Shown here: positions 1-8,215 of the stretch, in pieces
Numbering within the stretch: the stretch's first letter is position 1
How the letters are laid out: each line of letters opens with the position of its first letter
Source of the DNA: Xanthomarina sp035306705
GTDB taxonomy: Bacteria; Bacteroidota; Bacteroidia; Flavobacteriales; Flavobacteriaceae
Assembly: GCF_035306705.1 (NCBI RefSeq)
Contig: NZ_DATGNO010000078.1
Coordinates: 8,715-72,714 of the forward strand
DNA: 64,000 nucleotides
Reading direction: 5' to 3'
Program-made: the position numbers and the translations under genes
The notes under the pieces: model-generated
The model's input: the letters and a program-made list of their open reading frames with translations, nothing else
What the model was told of the DNA's origin: nothing
Database searches by the model: none

Positions 1-422
1 TAATTGGAAATAACCACCTCTCCTACTTTAATAATTTCGTCTCCAGCTTTTAATCCAGCTTTATCTGCTGGATATTCTTTATAAGGTTCTACAATAACCA
101 ATCTGTCTTTTAAGGTTCTTACTTTAGCTCCTATTCCAGTATAATCTCCTGTACGTCTAATGCGCTCTGCTTCCACATCTTGTTCGTTATAAAAATTGGT
201 GTAAGGATCTAGATCTTTCAACATGCTTTTTATAGCTGTATCCATTAATTCGGCAGGATTCGTTTCGTCCACATAATTCATATTGATTTCTTTGAATAAG
301 GTGGTGAAAATCTCGATTTGCTTGGCGATTTCAAAAAAGTCGTTTTGAAAGGCCGATCCTGTAAAGAATATGGTGAATGCCAGTACAGGAATGATGATGA
401 GTCTTTTTAGTTTATTCTTCAT
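1..422 (-). CDS. S41 family C-terminal-processing peptidase (N-terminal part, runs off window)
   Basis: The first 140 codons of a minus-strand gene are visible; the remainder lies beyond position 1. The protein begins with a basic, hydrophobic signal segment (MKNKLKRLIIIPVLAF), then a helical region with the MNYVDETNP and DLDPYTNFY motifs typical of the N-terminal part of CtpA-like proteases, then the start of a PDZ domain (GDYTGIGAKV, AGLKAGDEIIKV). The catalytic Ser/Lys part is not in the window. S41 proteases cleave envelope proteins near their C termini. The gene lies 7 bp after rnpA, so the two are probably co-transcribed. The family call is firm; the exact paralog is not. Confidence 0.88.
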   Translation of the reverse strand, partial: MKNKLKRLIIIPVLAFTIFFTGSAFQNDFFEIAKQIEIFTTLFKEINMNYVDETNPAELMDTAIKSMLKDLDPYTNFYNEQDVEAERIRRTGDYTGIGAKVRTLKDRLVIVEPYKEYPADKAGLKAGDEIIKVGEVVISN

Positions 423-429
423 AAGAAAT

Positions 430-807
430 TTATTCTTTAATGCTTTTTTCCACAAATTTTCGCAACAATTGCTTCATCTTGGTTTCAACTTCAAGGAAAG
501 TTGGTTTTTCTTTCCCAATGTACAAAATCATAAATGCATATTGTGTTGTTAAGTTGTTAAAATAAGTTGCTTTATTTAACCTATAAGCTTCACGTAATAA
601 GCGTTTTATACGATTTCTATCGACAGCTTTTTTAAAATTTCGCTTTGAAACCGAAACTCCTGCTTTTATTTTAACAGCCTCATCGAACGTTGTTTTAAGA
701 TACACCATTCTTAAAGGATAAGCCGAAACCGATTTTCCTTCCAGAAATAATTTTGAAATGAGCTTTTCGCTTTTAAGCTTTTCTTTTTTTGGGTAAGATG
801 CGTTCAT
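430..807 (-). CDS. rnpA: ribonuclease P protein component
   Basis: Small basic protein (125 aa from the ATG at 807) that would bind the RNase P RNA and help 5' maturation of tRNA precursors. The hallmark motif is clear: VSKRNFKKAVDRNRIKRLLREAYR matches the RnpA RNR signature, here split over about residues 55-80, and the N terminus PKKEKLKSEKLI is typical. A TTG four codons upstream (819) could also initiate, but the ATG at 807 fits the family length better. Unlike the usual rpmH-rnpA arrangement, no rpmH is visible beside it; downstream is an S41 protease gene. Confidence 0.95.
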   Translation of the reverse strand: MNASYPKKEKLKSEKLISKLFLEGKSVSAYPLRMVYLKTTFDEAVKIKAGVSVSKRNFKKAVDRNRIKRLLREAYRLNKATYFNNLTTQYAFMILYIGKEKPTFLEVETKMKQLLRKFVEKSIKE

Positions 808-872
808 AAGTCCTAACAAGGTAACAAATGTAACAAATACGAATAAGCTTCAGGTTATTTTATTTGACCTAT

Positions 873-907
873 AAAAAAAACCTGCAAACATTTAATAGCT
901 TGCAGGT
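873..907 (-). terminator. intrinsic terminator of the M1 peptidase gene
   Basis: Eight-bp perfect stem (880-887 with 900-907, ACCTGCAA/TTGCAGGT) and a 12-nt loop. Read on the minus strand it is followed by a run of eight T between 880 and 873. It sits 30 bp after the M1 peptidase stop and separates that gene from rnpA. Confidence 0.8.
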
Positions 908-936
908 CTTTCTATGTTTTTCAAGTTATAAATGAA

Positions 937-2775
937 TTACATCTCGAATTTATTATTTACTTTGTTAACATCGGCCATTTTTTCATTTGGATCTATTTGA
1001 ACCGATTTTATAGTTTTAGATGCCTGAAACGTATAAGTTGGGTATGCCCATGCCCAGTCCGACAAGGGAGTAGCTGTGCTTGGTTTTCTACCATACATCA
1101 TTCGAAGAGGAATATAAAAATCCTCGGTTGTTCCATCTGTATAAGTAATGGTTAAATCTATTGGCATTGGCATAATACCGATACGTTCTAGAGTTACCGC
1201 ATTTCCACTAACGGCTCTTACACCGTAATCGATCGTGTTTGTAGTTTCCGCAAAATCGGTTAGGTACCAACCCAATTCCAAATTGGATACTTTTTCAGCC
1301 GTACGTATAAAATCTGTGGATGTTGGATGTGTAAATTTGAAATCGTTATAATATTTTTTAAGGGTTTCTTTTAAATTGTCTTCGCCAATAACATAAGCCA
1401 ATTGCTCTAAAAACACAGCACCTTTGCTATAGGCTGAAATTCCATAAGCTTGATTGTATTCAAATCTATCGGCTTGCGTGGTTAAAGGTTGTTCTTTGCC
1501 GGAAGTTGCTAAATAGATATAATTTCTATAAGAGCTTGCTATTGGGTTTCCTTCATTATTTCCCATAACGGCATCCATAGCATAATCGCTAATATAGCTT
1601 GTAAAACCTTCGTCCATCCAATAGTATTTAAGCTCGTTTGTGGCCAATATAAACTGAAACCATTTATGGGCTAATTCGTGAGCTGTAACACCAACTAAAC
1701 TCCCTAATTTGCGTTCTCCGGTTATTAAGGTACTCATGGCGTATTCCATTCCTCCATCTCCACCTTGAATTACAGAATATTGCTCGTATGGATATTCGCC
1801 AATATGGTCCGTAAAGTATTGCATTAACTCGACTGTTTTTGGTTGTAATTTTTTCCAATTTTCTAAATAATTGTCGGCTAAAGTGCTTTTATAAAAGAAA
1901 TGAAGCATAGGTCCATTTGGTACTTGCATGGTATCGTGAATATAATCAGGATCGGCAGCCCAGGCAAAATCATGAACTTTAGGGGCTTTAAAATGCCAAG
2001 AAAGCATGTTGCCTTTAGGTTCGTCTATTTCTTTGGTTTGATAACCATGACCAATTTCGTTTGGATTTTGTAAATATCCAGTACCACCAATAACATAGGT
2101 TTTATCGATGTTGATGGTAACATCAAAATCTCCCCAAACACCGTGAAATTCCCTTCCTATATATGGGTCAGGATGCCAACCTTCATAGTCGTATTCAACT
2201 AATTTTGGATACCATTGTGTCATGGATAAAGCAACACCTTCTGAACTATCTCTTCCAGAACGACGTACTTGTAATGGCACTTGACCATTAAAAATCATAT
2301 CGAAAGTTACTTTTTCACCTGGTTGAATAGGTTTGTGCAATTGCACTTTTAAAATGGTTCCTATTACATCGTAATTTAAAATAATGCCATCTTGCTTTAA
2401 AGAACTAATGTTTAAATAGCCAATTTCGTCTGGTTTTAGATTTCCAATCCTAGCTCCCACGCGTCCATCAGGATCTGTTATTGTTTGAGATCTTACATCC
2501 ATTTCACTTCCAGGCTGGAAAGCATTGAAATATAAGTGATAATATACTTTATTTAGTACATCGGGAGAGTTGTTTGTATAAACCAATTGTTGTGTTCCCG
2601 TGTATTGAAATGAATTGACATCCATGGTCACATCCATTTTATAGTCAACATGTTGTTGCCAGTAGCCTGGGTTGTTTTGTTGGTTTTTTGATTCTATTTC
2701 AAACGCCTTGCTTTTTGTATTTGCTGTTGTTAGAAGCATACTTAAACAAAAAAGTAGTACAAAGGATTTTTTCAT
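937..2775 (-). CDS. M1 family zinc metallopeptidase (aminopeptidase N-like), exported
   Basis: 612-aa protein with an N-terminal signal peptide (MKKSFVLLFCLSMLLTT). The gluzincin signature HELAH is at residues 366-370, with the third zinc ligand Glu 19 residues after the second His (YYWMDEGF). The GAMEN-type exopeptidase motif appears as GGMEY just upstream. The N-terminal beta-rich domain and length fit periplasmic or surface M1 peptidases of Bacteroidota. It would release N-terminal amino acids from peptides. A C-terminal T9SS domain is not evident. The gene has hairpin terminators on both sides, so it is probably a single transcription unit. Confidence 0.9.
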   Translation of the reverse strand: MKKSFVLLFCLSMLLTTANTKSKAFEIESKNQQNNPGYWQQHVDYKMDVTMDVNSFQYTGTQQLVYTNNSPDVLNKVYYHLYFNAFQPGSEMDVRSQTITDPDGRVGARIGNLKPDEIGYLNISSLKQDGIILNYDVIGTILKVQLHKPIQPGEKVTFDMIFNGQVPLQVRRSGRDSSEGVALSMTQWYPKLVEYDYEGWHPDPYIGREFHGVWGDFDVTINIDKTYVIGGTGYLQNPNEIGHGYQTKEIDEPKGNMLSWHFKAPKVHDFAWAADPDYIHDTMQVPNGPMLHFFYKSTLADNYLENWKKLQPKTVELMQYFTDHIGEYPYEQYSVIQGGDGGMEYAMSTLITGERKLGSLVGVTAHELAHKWFQFILATNELKYYWMDEGFTSYISDYAMDAVMGNNEGNPIASSYRNYIYLATSGKEQPLTTQADRFEYNQAYGISAYSKGAVFLEQLAYVIGEDNLKETLKKYYNDFKFTHPTSTDFIRTAEKVSNLELGWYLTDFAETTNTIDYGVRAVSGNAVTLERIGIMPMPIDLTITYTDGTTEDFYIPLRMMYGRKPSTATPLSDWAWAYPTYTFQASKTIKSVQIDPNEKMADVNKVNNKFEM

Positions 2776-2790
2776 TTTTAGTAAATTAAA

Positions 2791-2826
2791 AAAGCCTCAT
2801 CTTTTAAGGGTGAGGCTTTTGGTTTT
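2791..2826 (-). terminator. intrinsic terminator after the subtilase gene
   Basis: Nine-bp stem AAAGCCTCA/TGAGGCTTT (2791-2799 with 2811-2819), extendable by a wobble pair, just 3' of the S8 peptidase stop on the minus strand and immediately upstream of the M1 peptidase start. Confidence 0.7.
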
Positions 2827-2833
2827 TAAATAT

Positions 2834-4444
2834 TTATTTAGAAAGCTGTTCTGCCATAATAAGCGCGTTATACGCATTCATTATTTTCCCCGATTTGGAT
2901 AATTCTCCAATAGGTTTAATGTTATCTGTATCTCCACCAACAACTACTTTAGTTGATAAAGCCAAGCCAGAATCCATAAGGATTTGTTTTACTTGAGCTC
3001 CTGATAATTTTGGATAATAAGAACGAATTAAAGCAGCAACACCAGCTACAGCAGGAGCGGCCATAGAGGTTCCCCCCATTGTTTTATATTCATTTTCTGG
3101 AGTTGTAGAGTATATTTTAGCTCCTGGAGCAAAAACATCCACATTGATTTTTCCGTAATTAGAAAACCCTGCTACCATATTAGCTCCGTATTTAGGTTCT
3201 AAAGCCCCAACGGTAATAAACGTTTCTGATACTTCTGGACCATTATTTACTTGATCGTTTGGATAGACTGCTACTTGATCTAAATCGACACCATCGTTTC
3301 CTGCGGCGTTTACAAAAATAACATCGTGTTTTCCTGCATAAGCAATGGCATCTCTTACCCAGTCGCTATGTGGAGAAAAACCTTTTCCAAAACTACCGTT
3401 AATAATTTTAGCTCCGTTATCTACAGCATATCTAATGGCTAGTGCAATATCTTTATCGTATTCATCGCCATTTGGAACAGCTCTTAAGCTCATAATTTGA
3501 ACGTTATTTGCTACGCCATCAACACCTTTTCCATTTCCACGTTGCGCTGCAATAATTCCAGATACATGTGTTCCATGACTTTCGCTTTTTACAGAAGGAA
3601 GCACATTGCCATTTCCGTATCCTACATCTGTAATGTCGTTTGGATTATCGCCAGTTGTTCTTCCGTTAAAATCGATATTTAGGTTAAAGTCTAATTTATC
3701 GGTAAAATATTCAACCCCTTCTTTTATTGAAGTTAAAGCGGATTGTGTGTCATCGAAACCATTTCCATACATAAACTTTAAAATACCTACTGCTTTTGTT
3801 AGGGCTTCAGTTTCTGTTTTAATGGCTTCAACATCTTTTGCCGTATAATCTTCTTTACCAAGATGTTTGGAAACTACATCGTTGGCATTTTTTACTTGCT
3901 CGTAAATTTGATCGTATTGAGCTTTCATACCAAGAGTTTCTTCATATTCCTTGTCGTACTCAGCTTGGGCTCTATCCCAATCTGGACTAGATTTATCTCC
4001 ACTAGCAAGAATACGTACAAATTCCAACTGTTCGTTGTAGGCATCTCCTAAAAAGTTCCATCCATGTACATCGTCCACAAAACCATTGTTATCGTCGTCA
4101 ATGCCATTTCCAGGAATTTCTTTTTTATTGGTCCACAAAACCCCGTTTAAATCTTCGTGCTCGATATCTATTCCAGAATCAATTACTGCTACAATAACGA
4201 TTTCTCCTTTTTTGTTTTTAATAAGTTCAGCGTAGGCTTTTTCCACACTCATACCTGGAATGGTATCTGTTACCAGATCCAAATGTCCCCAAGTCTGTTT
4301 TTCAATTTCGGTTAATTCTGATACCTTTAAAGGCACTGAATCGATATTTTCAACAGGAGTTGATACAATGTTAGCACCTCCACCACAACTAAATAGGGTG
4401 ACAGCTAGTACTGCTGAAGATAAAAAAGGTCTCAATAATTTCAT
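2834..4444 (-). CDS. S8 family serine peptidase (subtilase), lipoprotein
   Basis: 536-aa protein with a lipoprotein signal peptide ending LAVTLFSC, so probable lipidation at Cys20 and an envelope location. The subtilisin triad is complete: Asp89 in AVIDSGID, His290 in SHGTHVSGI and Ser460 in GGTSMAAP, with the oxyanion Asn in NAAGND at about 383. About 200 residues separate Asp and His, against roughly 30 in subtilisin; the insertion (about 130-260) is charged and helical, with many Lys/Glu/Gln. The start lies 14 bp after the MBL-fold gene stop, so the two likely form an operon. Substrate unknown. Confidence 0.9.
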   Translation of the reverse strand: MKLLRPFLSSAVLAVTLFSCGGGANIVSTPVENIDSVPLKVSELTEIEKQTWGHLDLVTDTIPGMSVEKAYAELIKNKKGEIVIVAVIDSGIDIEHEDLNGVLWTNKKEIPGNGIDDDNNGFVDDVHGWNFLGDAYNEQLEFVRILASGDKSSPDWDRAQAEYDKEYEETLGMKAQYDQIYEQVKNANDVVSKHLGKEDYTAKDVEAIKTETEALTKAVGILKFMYGNGFDDTQSALTSIKEGVEYFTDKLDFNLNIDFNGRTTGDNPNDITDVGYGNGNVLPSVKSESHGTHVSGIIAAQRGNGKGVDGVANNVQIMSLRAVPNGDEYDKDIALAIRYAVDNGAKIINGSFGKGFSPHSDWVRDAIAYAGKHDVIFVNAAGNDGVDLDQVAVYPNDQVNNGPEVSETFITVGALEPKYGANMVAGFSNYGKINVDVFAPGAKIYSTTPENEYKTMGGTSMAAPAVAGVAALIRSYYPKLSGAQVKQILMDSGLALSTKVVVGGDTDNIKPIGELSKSGKIMNAYNALIMAEQLSK

Positions 4445-4458
4445 TTTAATATTAAGTA

Positions 4459-5319
4459 TTAGTTAAAAATTTCATCACAAGTATAAACACTATTTAGTCG
4501 CACGCCTTTATCTGTATGTTTTACCGTAATAATTTCGTTATGTGCATCGTGCTCCAAAAATAAGTAATAATTATTATCTGCGGCTAGATTCAAGAATTTT
4601 TCTTTTTCATCTAAAGTTAGTAAAGGTCTTGTGTCGTAGCCCATTACAAACGGAAGGGGTAAATGTCCAGCGGTAGGTAATAAATCTGCCACAAAGCAAA
4701 TGGTCTTTCCTTTGTAGTTAATCATAGGGAGCATTTGTTTATCTGTATGGCCATTGGCAAAGAAAATATCAAATCCTAAGGGGCTATCTATTAGGATATT
4801 AGTCTCTGGAATCGAAGTAAATTTTAATTGGCCACTTTCTTCCATTGGGAGAATATTTTCTTTTAAAAAGGAAGCCTTTTCTCTATTGTTTGGTTGTGTA
4901 GCCCATAGCCAATGATCTTGATTGCTCCAAAAATGAGCGTTTTTAAAGGCAGGTTCATATCCGGTTCTGTCTTTGTTCCATTGAATGGAACCGCCACAAT
5001 GGTCAAAATGAAGATGTGTCATAAAAACATCCGTTATATCATCTCTATGGAAACCCAACTTTTTCAGGGATTTATCTATGCTATCGTCTCCCCAAAGGAA
5101 ATAATAACCAAAAAACTTATCGTTTTGTTTATTGCCCATACCAGTATCAATCAATACCAGTTTGTTACCGTCTTCAATTAGCATGCAACGGGCAGCAATA
5201 TCAATCATGTTGTCGTTATCGGCTGGATTTGTTCTTTGCCATAAAGATTTAGGAACAACTCCAAACATGGCACCACCATCCAACTTAAAATTTCCGGATT
5301 CTATAGGATATAATTTCAT
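4459..5319 (-). CDS. MBL-fold metallo-hydrolase (lactonase-like)
   Basis: 286 aa, no signal peptide. The metallo-beta-lactamase zinc motif HxHxDH is present as THLHFDHCGG (His102, His104, Asp106, His107), with later candidate ligands in VADLLPTAGH and LEHDAHN. The arrangement with a long N-terminal strand region resembles the clade that includes N-acyl-homoserine-lactone lactonases, but quorum quenching cannot be claimed from sequence alone. It is first in a probable two-gene operon with the downstream subtilase lipoprotein. Confidence 0.82.
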   Translation of the reverse strand: MKLYPIESGNFKLDGGAMFGVVPKSLWQRTNPADNDNMIDIAARCMLIEDGNKLVLIDTGMGNKQNDKFFGYYFLWGDDSIDKSLKKLGFHRDDITDVFMTHLHFDHCGGSIQWNKDRTGYEPAFKNAHFWSNQDHWLWATQPNNREKASFLKENILPMEESGQLKFTSIPETNILIDSPLGFDIFFANGHTDKQMLPMINYKGKTICFVADLLPTAGHLPLPFVMGYDTRPLLTLDEKEKFLNLAADNNYYLFLEHDAHNEIITVKHTDKGVRLNSVYTCDEIFN

Positions 5320-5463
5320 AAGGACTGCAAATTACTAAAAGACTTAATATAAGCGAAAATTATGTGATGATATTAGATGTATTTTAACATTTAAATTAAA
5401 CAAACAGGTCAATAATTAATTTGTGACTACGGAAATAAATTATAATTTTAGAAAAAACAAACG

Positions 5464-5814
5464 ATGAAACAGTTAACCCCTAGTTCCCTTAAAATAAAAA
5501 AAATGGACTTACTTCGGTTCGGACGTGACTTTAAACCAGACGAGGAAGTAATTTTAAGAGATTATTTGGCCATAGAACGTACACGATTGGCCAATGAACG
5601 TACTTTACTTTCGTACATTCGATCTTCTTTATATTTAATGCTAGGAGGAATTGCATTTTTTCAACTAAAGGATTTTCCCAACTTTAAGTTTCTAGGCTTA
5701 ATTTCTTTGGTTTTTTCAGCACTTTTTTTGTTTATTGGTGTTTACAGATTTGTATTGCTTAAAAAAAGTTTGAAGCGATTGTTTTATAAGTCTGAATCTA
5801 AAAATGAAGAATGA
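5464..5814 (+). CDS. DUF202 domain membrane protein (YidH-like)
   Basis: 116-aa protein. A hydrophilic N terminus is followed by the DUF202 signature LAIERTRLANERTLLSYIR (about residues 37-55) and then two hydrophobic stretches (LYLMLGGIAFFQL and LGLISLVFSALFLFIGVYRFV). Bacterial DUF202 proteins are small inner-membrane proteins of unknown function; the domain also occurs in eukaryotic vacuolar transporter chaperones. An internal ATG at 5503 is an alternative start. Monocistronic, with 226 bp before the antiporter gene. Confidence 0.8.
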   Translation: MKQLTPSSLKIKKMDLLRFGRDFKPDEEVILRDYLAIERTRLANERTLLSYIRSSLYLMLGGIAFFQLKDFPNFKFLGLISLVFSALFLFIGVYRFVLLKKSLKRLFYKSESKNEE

Positions 5815-6040
5815 ATCGCGAAAAATCCTTAATTCCATCCTTTTTGAAACTTGATAATTGAAGCTTTTTAACGTATTAATAGTACAAAATATAGAGTTGT
5901 AAAATAAAAAAAGATTATTTTGCCACTGTTGTTTTATTGAAACGAATATTTCTTTTCAGGTTATTTTATAAAATTAAAGTTATTTCCTAAAGCTTTTTTT
6001 GACTTATCTAACAAAAGATTTGAAATCTTAAACTATATAT

Positions 6041-7921
6041 ATGATAGAATTAGGAGGTATAATTATACTTGGTATTTTGGCACAATGGGTAGCATGGAAA
6101 CTTAAAATCCCAGCAATTTTGCCATTACTTCTTATAGGATTGTTGGTAGGCCCTATAGCAGCAGAGTTTTTAAGTGCGGATGGCACCAAATGGATAGAAC
6201 CTAGATGGAATGGGCATGAAGGGCTTTTTCCTGGAGGGAGTTTATTTTTCTTTGTGTCTTTGGCTATTAGTATTATTTTATTTGAAGGAGGTTTAACCTT
6301 AAAAAAAGGTGAAATTAAAAATGTGGGACCAGTAATTACTAAGCTAATTACCATAGGTTCCTTAGTGACATTTTTTGGAGCTGCTGTGGCAGCACATTAT
6401 ATTTTTTATTTAAGCTGGGAAATTTCGTTTTTATTTTCAGCTCTGATTATAGTTACTGGACCAACGGTAATTACTCCTATATTAAGGAATATTCCTCTTA
6501 AAAAGGACGTTTCTGCCGTGTTAAAATGGGAAGGAATTTTAATCGACCCAATTGGAGCTCTGGTAGCTGTACTGGTTTTTGAGTTTATTAGTGTGGATGC
6601 TGGGGGAGAATTTACCAAAACAGCCTTTGTCGAATTTGGTAAAATAGTGTTATTTGGATCGACCTTTGGTTTCACCTTTGCATATTTATTAAATTTAATT
6701 CTTAACAGAAAATGGGTGCCACATTATTTAATAAATGTGTTTTCGTTGGCAGCTGTGTTAGGCGTTTTTATTCTAGCTGATGTATTTGCTCATGAATCTG
6801 GTTTACTGGCAGTAGTGGTTATGGGAATGGTTCTAGGTAACTCCAAATCTCCTTATCTAAAGGAGTTGTTGTATTTTAAGGAATCCCTAAGTGTTCTATT
6901 GATTTCTATTTTGTTTATTCTTCTGGCCGCCGATATTAATTTTGAAGATTTACTTTTAATCTACAATTGGAACACCGTTATTCTATTTGCTGTGGTTGTA
7001 TTTGTATTAAGACCAATTGGCGTATTTTTAAGTACTCAAGGTTCTAATTTAGAACTAAATGAAAAGCTTTTTATTAGTTGGGTAGGTCCTCGAGGTATTG
7101 TAGCTGCTGGTATTGCTTCTTTATTCGGGTTAAAATTGGCTGAAAATGGTGTTACCGATGCCGAATATATTACTCCTTTAGTATTTATGATTGTTCTAGG
7201 AACCGTAATTCTAAATGCTACTACAGCAAGAATGTTTGCAAAAGTGGTGGGGGTATTTTTAACAAAATCTGAAGGTATTTTAATTATTGGAGCATCTAAA
7301 CTTCCGAGATTATTGGCGCATTATTTAGAAAAGAATGGCAGACACGTTGTCTTGATTGACAGCAATCAAGACAATATAGCTAAAGCTACCGAACTTGGAC
7401 TGGAAGCCATGAATACCAATATTTATTCCGATAAATTACTGGATAATATCGAACTTAACGATATGGGTTTTTTAATGGCCTTGACAGGGAATACAGATAT
7501 TAATAAATATGCCATTAAACAATTTGGTGAAAAATTTGGTGAAAACGGATCTTATAGATTATTAACTTCTACAGAAATGCTGGAATCGACAGATATTCCA
7601 ATTGAAGGTATTTTTTCTTATACAGACGATTTCAACTCTTTAACTAATGTAATTAATAAATATCCTTCCATCCAAGAGATTGAATTGAAAGACAAAAAGC
7701 ATTATTACGATTTAATTGAAATTACCAGTAAGGACGACAATATTATTCCACTGTTTATTAAAGATCATGAAAACGACTTGTTTGTTGTAAAAGCAGATAA
7801 GAAAAACACCCTTGAAAATATGGAACCTGGCTGGAAGCTTGTTTATATTGGAAAACCTTTTGATGTAGAAGATGTTAAGCACGAAGGAAATGGTTCAAAA
7901 AAACGTGAAAATAAATCGTAG
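6041..7921 (+). CDS. cation:proton antiporter (CPA1/NhaP type) with C-terminal TrkA-N domain
   Basis: 626 aa. Residues 1 to about 400 form a multi-helix antiporter domain with landmarks LFEGGLTLKKGE, VTGPTVITPILR and WVGPRGIVAAG. From about residue 410 a Rossmann nucleotide-binding domain begins (EGILIIGASKLPRLLAHYLEK, VVLIDSN), as in RCK/TrkA-N regulated exchangers. It would exchange Na+ or K+ for protons across the inner membrane under nucleotide control. The start MIELGG at 6041 lies right before the first helix. Ion specificity cannot be read from sequence. Confidence 0.85.
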   Translation: MIELGGIIILGILAQWVAWKLKIPAILPLLLIGLLVGPIAAEFLSADGTKWIEPRWNGHEGLFPGGSLFFFVSLAISIILFEGGLTLKKGEIKNVGPVITKLITIGSLVTFFGAAVAAHYIFYLSWEISFLFSALIIVTGPTVITPILRNIPLKKDVSAVLKWEGILIDPIGALVAVLVFEFISVDAGGEFTKTAFVEFGKIVLFGSTFGFTFAYLLNLILNRKWVPHYLINVFSLAAVLGVFILADVFAHESGLLAVVVMGMVLGNSKSPYLKELLYFKESLSVLLISILFILLAADINFEDLLLIYNWNTVILFAVVVFVLRPIGVFLSTQGSNLELNEKLFISWVGPRGIVAAGIASLFGLKLAENGVTDAEYITPLVFMIVLGTVILNATTARMFAKVVGVFLTKSEGILIIGASKLPRLLAHYLEKNGRHVVLIDSNQDNIAKATELGLEAMNTNIYSDKLLDNIELNDMGFLMALTGNTDINKYAIKQFGEKFGENGSYRLLTSTEMLESTDIPIEGIFSYTDDFNSLTNVINKYPSIQEIELKDKKHYYDLIEITSKDDNIIPLFIKDHENDLFVVKADKKNTLENMEPGWKLVYIGKPFDVEDVKHEGNGSKKRENKS

Positions 7922-7956
7922 AAAGAAATAAGGTTCTATTAAAAGCATTTAAATCA

Positions 7957-8050
7957 ATTCCTGCGCAGGCAGGAATCTATTTTACATTGGTTATGAAATT
8001 GTTTTTGAATATAGGGATTCCTCCTGATAGGTATCTTGACCAAAGGAATT
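7957..8050. repeat. ~95-bp interspersed repeat, copy 1
   Basis: Begins with a perfect palindromic head ATTCCTGC-GCAG-GCAGGAAT (7957-7976) followed by CTAT, an AT-rich centre, the conserved block GATTCCTCC near 8021, and ends AAAGGAATT. Outer ends are inverted (ATTCCT / AGGAAT). A diverged second copy lies at 8118-8212. Both sit between the convergent antiporter and lepA genes and may also serve as terminators. Confidence 0.7.
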
Positions 8051-8117
8051 TAGGGCAACTTTATAATCGTTATAAACGCTTCTTGTAGAAGCTTTACGTT
8101 TCCTATTTGAAGCAAAA

Positions 8118-8212
8118 ATTCCTGCGCAGGCAGGAATCTATATTGTATTCGATATGAATTAATTATTGATTTAAGAGATTCCTCCCGATATTTAACGGAG
8201 TTAAAGGAATTT
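8118..8212. repeat. ~95-bp interspersed repeat, copy 2
   Basis: Same architecture as the copy at 7957: palindromic head ATTCCTGC-GCAG-GCAGGAAT (8118-8137), then CTAT, AT-rich centre, GATTCCTCC block (8178 region), end AAAGGAATTT. It ends 4 bp before the lepA stop codon. The head is identical between copies while the centre has diverged. Confidence 0.7.
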
Positions 8213-8215
8213 GGT

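Noticed and set aside
2672..2902. 76-codon plus-strand frame across the M1/S8 junction
   Set aside because: Spans a minus-strand terminator and the ends of two real genes on the other strand.
6028..6354. 108-codon minus-strand open frame at the antiporter start
   Set aside because: Antisense to conserved membrane helices; its Pro/Ser/Lys composition is what antisense of such codons produces.
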